Below, piece after piece: positions 7,973-15,109 of a DNA stretch of 64,000 bases (position 1 is the stretch's first letter; each line of letters starts with the position of its first letter). A program made the position numbers and the translations under genes. The notes beneath the pieces are model-generated. The model did not search any database. It saw only the letters and a list, made by a program, of their open reading frames with translations, and was not told where the DNA came from. The DNA is taken from IMG/VR virus record IMGVR_UViG_3300046747_000672, positions 49,763-113,762 of that record; one strand, given 5' to 3'. This DNA comes from a virus.

Positions 7973-8799
7973 GCCCACGGGGGCAGTACGACTGTCTGTA
8001 TCTCGACCGGATACGCCGGCCACGAATCCTTCGCGAGGCAATCGGCGAGCGTCGTCATGTGGCGCTGCACATGGGTGTACCCGCGCCCGATCCCCTCCGC
8101 CTCGAGCGTGTGAATTGCCACCGCGTACGGCGGCGTCTTCTCGACCGCGCCGAACATGAAGTACTTGACCGCAGCGCCGAGCGCGCCGTACCCGGCTCGG
8201 TAGAGAGCGTCCTGCCAGTGGTACCTGTAGCGGACGATCTCCTTCGCAAAGGAGTCCTTGCTGGCATCCTCGGTCGACTTGACGTCCAGGACCATGCCGA
8301 GCCGCTCGACGTAGTAGTCCGAGCGACTCTTGCACGTCAGCCCGGTTGCGGCGTCTTTCCACACGAGCGTGAGTTCGGACTTGCCGTCAACAACCATTCT
8401 GCCGGCGAGCGGGTGGCGGCGAAACGCGTCGACCATGCCAGCGATCGCGTCGCTGTCTTCCGCCGAGAGAAGCTCGCTGCCGGCGTGGGCACCGCGCCAT
8501 TCGGCGCGCGCCTTCTTGTTGTCGGTCTTGCGGCAATCGCCGAACTCGGGTTCCACGGTGAACGCGCCTTCGAACAGGTGGGGCTCGAGCAGCGCGCAGT
8601 GGAACGCTCGCCCGAACGAGAGCGCCGGCCCTGTCTTCTCCGGCGAGACGCCGTCGATGTACGCCTTGTAGTGCGCCGGCGTTTGGCTGACGCGCTCCAG
8701 CGCGGACTTGCTCACCACGCCGAGCTTCCGCTTCAGGTAGACGTGCGCCGGAATGTTCGGGTGAACGCCGGGAGGCAATTCGTGAACGGGCAGGTTCAC
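7969..8799 (-). CDS. RecE-like PD-(D/E)XK exonuclease
   Basis: 276 residues from GTG at 8799 (GTGA overlap). The sequence has SFGRAFHCALLEP (His 67), Glu 142, SDYY (Asp 161), LDVKST (Asp 172, Lys 174) and YHWQDALY, the residue order of the RecE C-terminal/DUF3799 nuclease fold. It should resect double-stranded ends to give single strands for the downstream RecT. The pair forms a complete two-component recombination system. Confidence 0.85.
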   Translation of the reverse strand: MNLPVHELPPGVHPNIPAHVYLKRKLGVVSKSALERVSQTPAHYKAYIDGVSPEKTGPALSFGRAFHCALLEPHLFEGAFTVEPEFGDCRKTDNKKARAEWRGAHAGSELLSAEDSDAIAGMVDAFRRHPLAGRMVVDGKSELTLVWKDAATGLTCKSRSDYYVERLGMVLDVKSTEDASKDSFAKEIVRYRYHWQDALYRAGYGALGAAVKYFMFGAVEKTPPYAVAIHTLEAEGIGRGYTHVQRHMTTLADCLAKDSWPAYPVEIQTVVLPPWA

Positions 8800-9200
8800 C
8801 GCTTCCCCGCCTTCAGCCGCACGACCTTCCCATCGCCGCCCTCGAGCGCCTCACGAAGCGCCACCGACTCCTTGCTCGCCGGGTGCATCTGCGTCTTCAG
8901 CGCCATCTCGCATGCCGCGCGAAGCCGCCTGCGCTCGTCGTCGAGCGTTGCCGCCAGTTCCCGCTGCTCCTCGTGGACCGCCGCCAAGACCTCGCCTAGC
9001 GCGCCGTGGAGCCACGCCGCCTGGTCGTGCGTCAGGACGAAGATACGGCGCTCTGTCACCTTGCCGGTTGGAGCGCGACTCGTCAGTTCCTCTTCGCCAA
9101 TCTCGTAGAGTTCGTTGACGCCGCGGCGGACGACCGTGCGGAAGAGAGGGTCTTTCGGGTCGGTGCTGAGGCGTACGCGTTCGATGTCTTTGGGTTTCAC
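8796..9200 (-). CDS. Hypothetical protein with coiled-coil segment
   Basis: 134 residues from GTG at 9200, which overlaps the upstream TGA and has GAAGGGAATC in front. Residues 70-115 form a charged helix (EEQRELAATLDDERRRLRAA) likely to be coiled coil. It lies directly upstream of the exonuclease and may be a partner, but nothing shows this. Confidence 0.7.
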   Translation of the reverse strand: MKPKDIERVRLSTDPKDPLFRTVVRRGVNELYEIGEEELTSRAPTGKVTERRIFVLTHDQAAWLHGALGEVLAAVHEEQRELAATLDDERRRLRAACEMALKTQMHPASKESVALREALEGGDGKVVRLKAGKR

Positions 9201-9352
9201 GGAATGATTCCCTTCAGGCAGTACAGCCGAATCTTCTCGACGCTGTCGCCGCGCTGCTTGGCGAGCTCGATCGCGAAGTCGCGCCGATCCTCGCGACGGT
9301 CGCGTCTCGGATTGCCTTTGCCACGGGCGCGTCTGGTTCTCGAATGGAGCAT
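9197..9352 (-). CDS. Small basic hypothetical protein
   Basis: 51 residues, ATG at 9352 one base after the upstream stop and GTGA overlap with the next gene. The first half is Arg-rich (RTRRARGKGNPRRDRREDRR), followed by a short helix. Nucleic-acid binding is possible from charge alone. Confidence 0.6.
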   Translation of the reverse strand: MLHSRTRRARGKGNPRRDRREDRRDFAIELAKQRGDSVEKIRLYCLKGIIP

Positions 9353-9353
9353 C

Positions 9354-9533
9354 TCACGCCACCTTCCCGAGCCGCTGCCCCACCACGCGCATCCACTCGT
9401 CGGCGGGCATGTCGCTCGTCGACGACGGCGGCAGTCCGGTGATCTGGAGCAGCCACGCGACGAAGTCGTCGAACGACGGGCGAGGCGGAATGAGGCTGTT
9501 GCGGATGTGCACGGGTTGTCGGGTTCGGTTCAT
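9354..9533 (-). CDS. Small hypothetical protein
   Basis: 59 residues from ATG at 9533, preceded by AAGAGACC. It reads as a mostly helical domain (PSFDDFVAWLLQITGLPP, then DEWMRVVGQRLGKVA) with normal amino-acid composition. Function unknown. Confidence 0.6.
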   Translation of the reverse strand: MNRTRQPVHIRNSLIPPRPSFDDFVAWLLQITGLPPSSTSDMPADEWMRVVGQRLGKVA

Positions 9534-9566
9534 GTTGGTCTCTTGATTGGAGAATGGGTGGTCGTC

Positions 9567-9674
9567 TCATCGACTCCATGCAGGACCGTCGGCACGCGTC
9601 TCGTCGTTTCGGTCCACTTGGTGGTCGAAGCCAACGGTCCTGCTTGCAATCGATGATTGTAACGCATTGCTCAT
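9567..9674 (-). CDS. Short hypothetical protein, 35 residues
   Basis: ATG at 9674 overlaps the upstream TGA (ATGA). The product has MSNALQSSIASRTVGFD and an acidic/basic end, with no motif. The coupled start is its only support. The region also contains short near-repeats of CATTGC/CAATCG, so it may instead be an untranslated spacer. Confidence 0.4.
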   Translation of the reverse strand: MSNALQSSIASRTVGFDHQVDRNDETRADGPAWSR

Positions 9675-9994
9675 TGTCCGTCGAGTATTGCCAACGCCTC
9701 CGCTTCCTTCAGCGCGACCATGACGTCGCCCCAGGTTCGCTCGGGCGCGTCGTGCCAGAGGACAATCGGCTGCACTCCGACGGCGCGCTCCAAGTAGTCG
9801 TATGCGGCATAGAACAGGCCGTAGGCCGGTGTCGCGGAGCTTGCTTCGTCGGCTGCCGACGCTTGATTGGTGACGTGAACAAGCGCCGCCGTCGCAGTCC
9901 ACCGCGTGACGCGGTCTTCCGTCGAGTACCGTGCCCACTTCTCCGGCGCGTCGATGAGGGCGCGCGCCGCCGCCAGCGCTTCACTCGGCTTCAT
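9671..9994 (-). CDS. DUF6197-like phage protein
   Basis: 107 residues from ATG at 9994. The arrangement ALAAARALIDAPEKWAR, then a small alanine-rich helix pair, then PIVLWHDAPERTWGDVMVAL with EAEALA at the end, follows the DUF6197 family common in phages and actinobacteria. Function is unknown. It overlaps the upstream membrane peptide by 14 bases. Confidence 0.7.
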   Translation of the reverse strand: MKPSEALAAARALIDAPEKWARYSTEDRVTRWTATAALVHVTNQASAADEASSATPAYGLFYAAYDYLERAVGVQPIVLWHDAPERTWGDVMVALKEAEALAILDGQ

Positions 9995-10148
9995 CGTCGT
10001 ACTCCCGAAGTTGCCGCCGAAGGTCGTCGGCGAAGCGCTCCTCGTCGCGGACGTGCGAGTAGATGGCGTAGTTCCAGACGGAAAATATGAACGCCGCGAA
10101 CGTTACGCCGATGCTGCAGGCCAATGCGACCGTGTCGGTGGCGCTCAT
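9981..10148 (-). CDS. Small single-pass membrane protein
   Basis: 55 residues. One hydrophobic helix (residues 6-30, TVALACSIGVTFAAFIFSVW) is followed by a charged cytoplasmic-looking tail (RDEERFADDLRRQLREYDDE). ATG at 10148 overlaps the upstream stop. Its size and location between lysozyme-like and unknown genes would allow a holin or lysis accessory role, but one helix and a long tail are not diagnostic. Confidence 0.7.
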   Translation of the reverse strand: MSATDTVALACSIGVTFAAFIFSVWNYAIYSHVRDEERFADDLRRQLREYDDEAE

Positions 10149-10552
10149 CGCCTCGCTCCTCGCGCCACGTCCCAGCACACATTTTCGTGAAACCAATTGC
10201 CCATGTCGTCCGTGCGCCCGCCCGTTTTGACGTAACCAGAGCAATGGGCGCAAAGCGGATAGTCCCGCGTCGGCACGTCGCTCGCGCGCCGCGGAATCAG
10301 ATGCCCCGGCGGAATCGACTGCGCGATCCTGCGCGCCGAGTTGAAGGCGGCGGCGGCCGGCGGCAGCGACGCGCGGCGACCGTTCACGATGCGGCTCAAC
10401 CGCTCCGCCGACGAGCCGAGATGGCGCGCCGTCGCAAGGAGGTCCGCGCTGACGCGTTCGCGCGGCCCGTTGGCAGGCGGCGACGACTTGATGCGCGTCG
10501 TGGACACCGGCGGCATGTCGTCGGCGGGAGGCTTCGGGAGGCGATGGATCAT
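10145..10552 (-). CDS. HNH-like or zinc-finger hypothetical protein
   Basis: 135 residues from ATG at 10552 (ATGA overlap). The N-terminal half is Pro/Arg-rich and the C-terminal part has YPLCAHCSGY and later FHENVCWD, a possible Cys/Cys/His/Cys metal site. The spacing hints at a zinc ribbon, but the HNH core cannot be confirmed. Confidence 0.6.
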   Translation of the reverse strand: MIHRLPKPPADDMPPVSTTRIKSSPPANGPRERVSADLLATARHLGSSAERLSRIVNGRRASLPPAAAAFNSARRIAQSIPPGHLIPRRASDVPTRDYPLCAHCSGYVKTGGRTDDMGNWFHENVCWDVARGARR

Positions 10553-10809
10553 GAATCGATATCCGTTGTGAGAGGGAAGAGAACCGCGTTGAGTTGCACT
10601 CTGTAGGCTCCGCCACGCTGCGTCGTGATGCGGTAGACCGGCACCGCGAGGTGCTCCGTCGGCAGTTCGAACAGGAAGGTCGTTTCGATGGCGCCGTCGC
10701 CTAGGTCGACGCTCGCCTCTCGCAGGCCTCGGTCTCGGTACTCGGCGGTCTTCGCCATCGTGTCGACGAGCGAGACGTCGCGCCACACGGCATCGGCGAC
10801 TTTGGTCAC
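10549..10809 (-). CDS. Hypothetical protein
   Basis: 86 residues from GTG at 10809 (GTGA overlap). Predicted beta-rich, with LGDGAIETTFLFELPTE and then YRVQLNAVLFPL. No motif is recognised. It is coupled on both sides. Confidence 0.65.
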   Translation of the reverse strand: MTKVADAVWRDVSLVDTMAKTAEYRDRGLREASVDLGDGAIETTFLFELPTEHLAVPVYRITTQRGGAYRVQLNAVLFPLTTDIDS

Positions 10810-11162
10810 GGGGACACCGCGCCATCGACGAACTCGACTTCGACGCCGTCCACGGCGAATCGCTCGGTCAGCCGCTTCTCTCGCGTGGCATCGTCGATCC
10901 CATCGTCGTCGTTAATGTTGGAGATGTCGTACTGTCGCGACCCTCCATTCCAGAAGACCCATGCCGGCCACCGCGGGTCCCCCTTCGTGAGCGAGCATTC
11001 GATGCTGACAGGATACTGCTGGCTCTTGAGCCGCTCCGGCGCCACGCCGCACGCCTCGCCGAGGAAGCCAAGGACGCAACACTTTCCTTCGCTGTTGCGC
11101 AAGACGCCGACGCCATCGCCGACTCCGCGCGCCCACTTCGACCTGTCGATTACGAGTTTCAC
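10806..11162 (-). CDS. Conserved phage protein of unknown function
   Basis: 118 residues from GTG at 11162. The opening VKLVIDRSKWARG and the following GKCCVLGFLGEACGV are characteristic of a small phage family in which a KCCVLGFL signature recurs. The C-terminal half is acidic (NINDDDGIDD). Biochemical role unknown. Confidence 0.7.
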   Translation of the reverse strand: MKLVIDRSKWARGVGDGVGVLRNSEGKCCVLGFLGEACGVAPERLKSQQYPVSIECSLTKGDPRWPAWVFWNGGSRQYDISNINDDDGIDDATREKRLTERFAVDGVEVEFVDGAVSP

Positions 11163-11620
11163 GTTGCCACCCTCTTGCTGCTTGCCAGCAGCCGCTCGAA
11201 AACCGCCAGCCGTTTCTTCGCTCGAACGTCCGAGCGCTTGCATCCGATGTACGCGACCAACGCTCGCCGAATCGTGCCCGTCCGTCGTCGCAGCGTGACG
11301 AGCGCGCGCGCAGCAAGCGACTGCGCCAGCGTGTTCGACGCGCACACCTCGGCGGGCGCGTAGCCGTTCAGCCAATGACGATGGAGCTGCGGCGCCGCGA
11401 ATGCTTCGCCGTTGTCGCACTCGTAGCTGCGGCAATGGCAGCGCTCGATGCGCTCCTCGAACCGCGATTCCTCGAAGTGGACGGCGACGAGCCCGAGCAT
11501 GAGTTCGGTGTCATCGGCGGCGGCGACAGCGATGTCCGCCGCGTACCTGTCACGTTGCTCCGCGCCCAGGGTCGGGGCGAGCGTCGAGATCAACATCGCT
11601 ACGACGGTCGCTTCGATCAT
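11159..11620 (-). CDS. Exported lysozyme/transglycosylase-like protein
   Basis: 153 residues. MIEATVVAMLISTLAPTLGA looks like a signal peptide. The mature part has AVHFEESRF (possible catalytic Glu in a helix), then a Cys-containing loop and AFAAPQLHRHW, followed by an all-helical end (LVAYIGC). This order resembles soluble lytic transglycosylase-like domains. It is the best candidate cell-wall hydrolase in the window, but the family call rests on loose motifs. Confidence 0.5.
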   Translation of the reverse strand: MIEATVVAMLISTLAPTLGAEQRDRYAADIAVAAADDTELMLGLVAVHFEESRFEERIERCHCRSYECDNGEAFAAPQLHRHWLNGYAPAEVCASNTLAQSLAARALVTLRRRTGTIRRALVAYIGCKRSDVRAKKRLAVFERLLASSKRVAT

Positions 11621-11805
11621 CGTCCCTCCATCGTCTCCGACTCGAACACCGCGCGCATCGCCCGAAGCCTCTCGGGCATGTCGAGCAGCGCCCGCGCGGC
11701 CCAGTCGGAGCCGTTCACGTTGGCCGCCAAGTACTCGCCGACGAGGCGGATGGCTTCGTCGAAAGCGGAGAGGGCGAGCTTGCGCTGTGCGGCGGGGGCG
11801 GTCAT
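11617..11805 (-). CDS. Small helical hypothetical protein
   Basis: 62 residues from ATG at 11805, with ATGA overlaps on both sides. Entirely helical in appearance (FDEAIRLVGEYLAANV, RALLDMPERLRAMRAVF). Function unknown; it may pair with the lysozyme-like gene that follows. Confidence 0.65.
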   Translation of the reverse strand: MTAPAAQRKLALSAFDEAIRLVGEYLAANVNGSDWAARALLDMPERLRAMRAVFESETMEGR

Positions 11806-12194
11806 CCCACCCTCGGCATGCGCGCAAATGCGTCCGCGGCCTCGACCCAGATCCAAGATTGCACGTGCGAGTCTTCCGGGTCGCGCCCAAGCGATTGGAT
11901 CGTGTGCATCCACCTGCCGCTGAACGCGACGTGGTGAACCTGCTCGTCGACGTGCGAAACAACAACGTGGACGGGCAGGTGGCACTTGCGATCGACCGAC
12001 GGTAGCTCGACCCAAAAGCTCGTTTGGTCGCAGTCCTGCGGCAGAAGCGGCGGAAGCTTTCGCGTGCTGAGACGCCGAGCGCGCGGCGCTTCCGGCGGCG
12101 GGGTGAACTGCTTCGGCGGGACGCGCGGAGTGACAGGCGACACGTCGTCATCGGACGGCGGGACGGCGGGCGGGAATGCTTTGGCGGGGTTCAT
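11802..12194 (-). CDS. Hypothetical protein with Pro-rich N-terminus
   Basis: 130 residues from ATG at 12194. The first 45 residues are rich in Pro, Asp and Val and are probably disordered. The rest is beta-rich with WVELPSVDRKCHLPVHVVVS and a Trp-rich segment (SWIWVEAADAF). No known domain. Coupled on both sides. Confidence 0.65.
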   Translation of the reverse strand: MNPAKAFPPAVPPSDDDVSPVTPRVPPKQFTPPPEAPRARRLSTRKLPPLLPQDCDQTSFWVELPSVDRKCHLPVHVVVSHVDEQVHHVAFSGRWMHTIQSLGRDPEDSHVQSWIWVEAADAFARMPRVG

Positions 12195-12466
12195 TCGGCT
12201 TTCTCGATGATCTCGAACAGGTGGAACACGAGGCTTCCTCCTCTGAATTGGGCCGTGCCTACGAACTTCACATGCGGCTCTTCGATCAGATGCCCCGTGC
12301 CAGCGAGACGGAATGAACGAGGCGCAGGGGGTGCTTCTGGGTCGACGAGCGCCCACAGCACAGGCTCGTTGTGCTGGTTGTCGAAGTGGAGGAGCTCGGC
12401 CCCGCTGGGCAGCAGGAGCTGGAACTGATCGGCCATGGGGCAGGCGAATTTGTAGACGGTTCTCAT
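12191..12466 (-). CDS. DUF7352-like phage protein
   Basis: 91 residues from ATG at 12466. It follows a common small phage family: MRTVYKFACPMADQF at the start, HNEPVLWALVDPE in the middle and HVKFVGTAQFRGGSLVFHLF at the end. Beta-rich. The family has no assigned function, but the match along the whole length makes the gene secure. Confidence 0.75.
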   Translation of the reverse strand: MRTVYKFACPMADQFQLLLPSGAELLHFDNQHNEPVLWALVDPEAPPAPRSFRLAGTGHLIEEPHVKFVGTAQFRGGSLVFHLFEIIEKAE

Positions 12467-12819
12467 CGCCCGCCTCCAACCTTCTTCGCTTCCATCTTCT
12501 CGAGCTCCTCCCGAATCGGCATCCGCGCCGCGACCATGTCCCGGAGCAGTGCCACGTCGTCCGTCGGCGTCGTCTTCGCGAGGGGCGCCGTCTCGCTCTT
12601 CGTCTCGCCCGTGATCGCCGCCAGTTCCGCCTCGAGTTTGCGCTGCTTCTCTCGCGCCCGCTGCCCGAAGTCCTCCCGCAAGTGCGAGATGGCGAGCCGC
12701 AGGAGGTTCGCTGCGTCGTCGGTGTTGCCACCCGCGAGCTTGGCGGCGGCGTCCTTCGCGAGGGCGCACGCCTGGGCGTAGTGTGGTAGGATGGCGGAGC
12801 GGCGGAGGTTGCGGGTCAT
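12463..12819 (-). CDS. Hypothetical helical protein
   Basis: 118 residues from ATG at 12819. Residues 12-75 form long amphipathic helices (YAQACALAKDAAAKLA, then LREDFGQRAREKQRKLEAEL) and the C-terminus is basic and Gly-rich. A coiled-coil association is plausible. Function unknown. Confidence 0.65.
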   Translation of the reverse strand: MTRNLRRSAILPHYAQACALAKDAAAKLAGGNTDDAANLLRLAISHLREDFGQRAREKQRKLEAELAAITGETKSETAPLAKTTPTDDVALLRDMVAARMPIREELEKMEAKKVGGGR

Positions 12820-13040
12820 CGCGCGCCTCGCTGCGCCGATCGAAGCAGCTTCACGGCTGCGCGCAAAGCACGCGCATCCTCTCGATGCTCCGTCGACGTC
12901 TCTCCGCCCGGTGGGTCATCCGCCCAGACGTCCGATTGCTTGGCTTCCTGGTGGAAGAAGTCGATGACCATCTTGCGACCGCGCGCAGGGATGTTGCTCC
13001 ACGCTTCAGCGGCGCCGCCGGGTGAGACTTTGGTTTTCAC
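12816..13040 (-). CDS. Small hypothetical protein
   Basis: 74 residues from GTG at 13040 (GTGA overlap). Contains RKMVIDFFHQEAKQSD and a helical basic C-terminus (RALRAAVKLLRSAQR). No motif. Its composition differs clearly from the Arg-rich antisense readings around it. Confidence 0.65.
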   Translation of the reverse strand: MKTKVSPGGAAEAWSNIPARGRKMVIDFFHQEAKQSDVWADDPPGGETSTEHREDARALRAAVKLLRSAQRGAR

Positions 13041-13279
13041 GCCGACCTCCTCGGCTCGAACTGCCCCATCGCGACCGCCTCGTCGACCGCCGCCTGTTGC
13101 TCCAGCGTCAACCCGTTGAACGACTCGTCCTCTTGCTCCAAGTCGAACACGATGACGCGCTTCCCCGGGTACATGGCCGCCAATCGGCGCACAGCGTCGA
13201 GGCAACCGTCAAAATCATCGTGCCGCGTCGACGTGTGAACGCAGAGTCGATCGAAGCAGTTGACGATGTAACGGCTCAC
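13037..13279 (-). CDS. Small hypothetical protein
   Basis: 80 residues from GTG at 13279 (GTGA overlap). Alpha/beta pattern with RYIVNCFDRLCVHTST and GKRVIVFDLEQEDE, ending in a helix. No recognised function; its spacing and coupling match its neighbours. Confidence 0.65.
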   Translation of the reverse strand: MSRYIVNCFDRLCVHTSTRHDDFDGCLDAVRRLAAMYPGKRVIVFDLEQEDESFNGLTLEQQAAVDEAVAMGQFEPRRSA

Positions 13280-13803
13280 GCGGACCTCCCGAAGGGCGCA
13301 GCGTCTTCGTTCGCTGCCTGCTCGGCCGGCACCGTCATCACGATGGAGCAGTGCCAGCGACCGCCGTGGGGGCAACTGACGTTGATGGCGCCGCGCAACG
13401 CCGGGTCGTAGGATACCACCACGTCGCCGCACGGGAGACCGCCGGAGTCGGAGCCGCCGCACTTGCGGCACGTGCAGACGTACTCGTAGCGCGTCGTCGT
13501 CTTCTGGGGCGCCGAGCGGACGGCGAAGCTCTGCCGGTCGAACCAGGATGGCGCGTTCTCGTTGGCCGCGGCAGGCGCCTTCGTCGGCGGGCGCAGCGCG
13601 ACAGCGCCGACGAGCATCTCCCACGTCTGCGGACTTGGCTCCGACACCTTGCTGCCGGCGGCGAAAACGCGTTGCTCAGCGGGCGTGTACGCCGCGAGCT
13701 TCATCGCCTGAGCCATCGACTCGACCGCGTTGGCAGCGGGCGGGACCTGGGCGAGCATCGCTCGCACTTTCACGATGCGGTTTCTCGTTTCGAACTGGTT
13801 CAC
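13276..13803 (-). CDS. Zinc-ribbon-containing hypothetical protein
   Basis: 175 residues from GTG at 13803. The N-terminal 100 residues are helical, with a Pro/Ala linker. The C-terminal part holds YVCTCRKCGGSDSGG, LPCGD and VSCPHGGRWHC, which could form one or two zinc sites. Function unknown. Confidence 0.65.
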   Translation of the reverse strand: MNQFETRNRIVKVRAMLAQVPPAANAVESMAQAMKLAAYTPAEQRVFAAGSKVSEPSPQTWEMLVGAVALRPPTKAPAAANENAPSWFDRQSFAVRSAPQKTTTRYEYVCTCRKCGGSDSGGLPCGDVVVSYDPALRGAINVSCPHGGRWHCSIVMTVPAEQAANEDAAPFGRSA

Positions 13804-14000
13804 GTTGCCTCCTTGCCGAAGATCACGGCGTCGGGGTTGCCGCAGAGCGCGATGAGATCGCGTCGCGCCCGGATGAAGAAGTCGAGGTTGTCGGAGTCGG
13901 CGAACGTGATTCGCGCCGGTTCCTCGTTGTCGAGCGCCGCGTGCGCCACCGTCGCGTCGCCGTAGTTCACGAGCAGGAGATTGACGCCACAGCACGCCAT
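13800..14000 (-). CDS. Small hypothetical protein
   Basis: 66 residues from ATG at 14000, preceded directly by an in-frame GTG; no clear ribosome site is visible, so the true start may lie up to 50 bases further upstream. The sequence begins MACCGVNLLLVNYGDATV and ends IALCGNPDAVIFGKEAT. Function unknown. Confidence 0.55.
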   Translation of the reverse strand: MACCGVNLLLVNYGDATVAHAALDNEEPARITFADSDNLDFFIRARRDLIALCGNPDAVIFGKEAT

Positions 14001-14056
14001 CACGCCGATGACGGCGTGGTCAGTGGAGCGACCGGCGAGGGGACGGGAGAGCGGCG

Positions 14057-14251
14057 CTAAGGCTTGGAGCGCACCGACGCTGGCGTTTCTTCGGCGCGAC
14101 GATGCTGGAGCTCCAGCCGAGCCTCCCAGAGGGCCCAAGCCGTTTCCTTCATCGCCTTCACGCGTGCCGCTACGTAGCCCTCGTCGCCCGGGTTGTGTCG
14201 CACGCCCGCTGTCTGTTCGGCCACGATGAGGATTAGCCTGTTCGGCCGCAT
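14057..14251 (-). CDS. First gene of the leftward operon, hypothetical
   Basis: 64 residues. ATG at 14251 has GGAGAATATCTG before it. Helical (ARVKAMKETAWALWEARLEL) with a basic end. It directly follows the operator pair at 14285-14312, so it is the promoter-proximal gene of the operon that runs to the left edge. A regulatory role is possible but not shown. Confidence 0.65.
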   Translation of the reverse strand: MRPNRLILIVAEQTAGVRHNPGDEGYVAARVKAMKETAWALWEARLELQHRRAEETPASVRSKP

Positions 14252-14284
14252 CAGATATTCTCCATCGCATGAAAGAGAGAGTAA

Positions 14285-14312
14285 TGGCAGTTGCCACCGA
14301 TGGCAACTGCAA
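14285..14312. promoter_or_regulatory. Paired operator-like sites before the leftward operon
   Basis: Two related 12-mers, TGGCAGTTGCCA (14285-14296) and TGGCAACTGCAA (14301-14312), lie 16 bases apart start to start. Together they contain a perfect 10-base inverted repeat (14287-14296 against 14301-14310). The same kind of pair occurs at 15792-15819 between repressor and Cro-like gene. Binding by the phage repressor or Cro-like protein is inferred. Confidence 0.6.
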
Positions 14313-14327
14313 TCGGTAAGATGGATG

Positions 14328-14852
14328 CTACTTTTTTTTCTGCCATCCTGCGGCGCGACAGGCAAATACGCGAAATCCCATCATTCGGGCGTCGACCCAC
14401 CAGCGTGGGACATGGGTCTGTGTCTCTCGTGCGTGAGCGAGCGTGAACCCTTTGGCCAAATGTTCAGGCAGCGCGAGTTCGGCCGCCAGGAGAGTCTGCT
14501 CCGTGTCCGAGGAGTGTCGGCCTTCCTCTGCGAGGATGGCGCCTGCCAGGCATTGATAGACGTGCAATCCGACGTCCTGCGCATCGCCCGACCAGGCATA
14601 GTAGAGGCACCCGCCATCGAGTGACGGCGGCGGTGGCCGCGATCGCGTAACAGGTCTGAGTCGGTAGTTCAGTGCCAGCGCAAGATAGAGCGGATTCGTG
14701 AAAAGTGGCTTCTTGGCACGCGCGTACGCTTCCCTGGCGAGTCTTTCTCGGCGGTCGCGCGTCGCCCCCGTGCCGTCGTGGACATGTCGACCAAGCAAGA
14801 GTGCGGTAGTAGCGTCCCTTCCCATCCCCATGATCGCTACGAAACCATCCAC
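14328..14852 (-). CDS. Degenerate ImmA/IrrE-like protein
   Basis: 174 residues from GTG at 14852; ATG 14831 or 14825 are alternatives. The second half follows the ImmA/IrrE layout (LDGGCLYYAWSGDAQ, a helix beginning LHVYQCLAGAIL, then HSSDTEQTLLAAELALPEHL), but the metalloprotease HExxH helix lacks the HE pair. ImmA proteins cleave or inactivate XRE repressors. Here catalysis is unlikely, so a binding-only antirepressor or regulator is inferred from its place beside the repressor. Confidence 0.55.
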   Translation of the reverse strand: MDGFVAIMGMGRDATTALLLGRHVHDGTGATRDRRERLAREAYARAKKPLFTNPLYLALALNYRLRPVTRSRPPPPSLDGGCLYYAWSGDAQDVGLHVYQCLAGAILAEEGRHSSDTEQTLLAAELALPEHLAKGFTLAHARETQTHVPRWWVDARMMGFRVFACRAAGWQKKK

Positions 14853-14857
14853 CGTTG

Positions 14858-14867
14858 TGCCTAGGCA
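14858..14867. promoter_or_regulatory. Palindrome TGCCTAGGCA before ImmA-like gene
   Basis: Perfect 10-base palindrome six bases upstream of the preferred GTG start at 14852. It differs from the 12-mer operator pairs. It could be a regulator site for the ImmA-like gene, or chance. Confidence 0.25.
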
Positions 14868-15061
14868 ACAGTTTCTAGCCTATGGCATGATCTTTTCGCG
14901 AAGCGCGGGGGCGCCCCATTCCGCAAGCGTTTGATTCTGAGGGCGAAAGCGGCGCTTCGCTTCAGTAGAAGCGGGCAGGCTCAAGCTGCACATGCCTGGC
15001 AGAGTTAATTTTCGCTTTCGACCCACAAGCGCTCGCACTGTTGAGCGGTGCGGGGTTGACG

Positions 15062-15083
15062 CCGCATCAGGGTTCTGATGCGG
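15062..15083. terminator. Possible hairpin downstream of the repressor gene
   Basis: CCGCATCAG, loop GGTT, CTGATGCGG gives a perfect 9-bp stem. It lies 27 bases past the repressor stop on the transcribed side. No U-run follows in either direction, so it is not a classical intrinsic terminator. It may instead stabilise an mRNA end or bind a protein. Confidence 0.35.
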
Positions 15084-15109
15084 ATCGCGGCCCCCATTTG
15101 CGGCGCCGC

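Larger units (their letters stand above)
14853..15109. other. Non-coding spacer downstream of repressor with hairpins
   Basis: 257 bases without a convincing gene. It contains a 10-base palindrome TGCCTAGGCA (14858-14867) immediately before the ImmA-like gene and a perfect 9-bp stem with a 4-base loop (15062-15083) shortly after the repressor stop. No integrase gene or tRNA-like end is present. It may hold a promoter for the ImmA-like gene and a terminator for the repressor message. Confidence 0.4.

Noticed and set aside
14321-14342. T8 run near a short inverted repeat as a terminator
   Set aside because: It encodes the lysine-rich end of the ImmA-like protein and lies on the wrong strand for terminating that gene.
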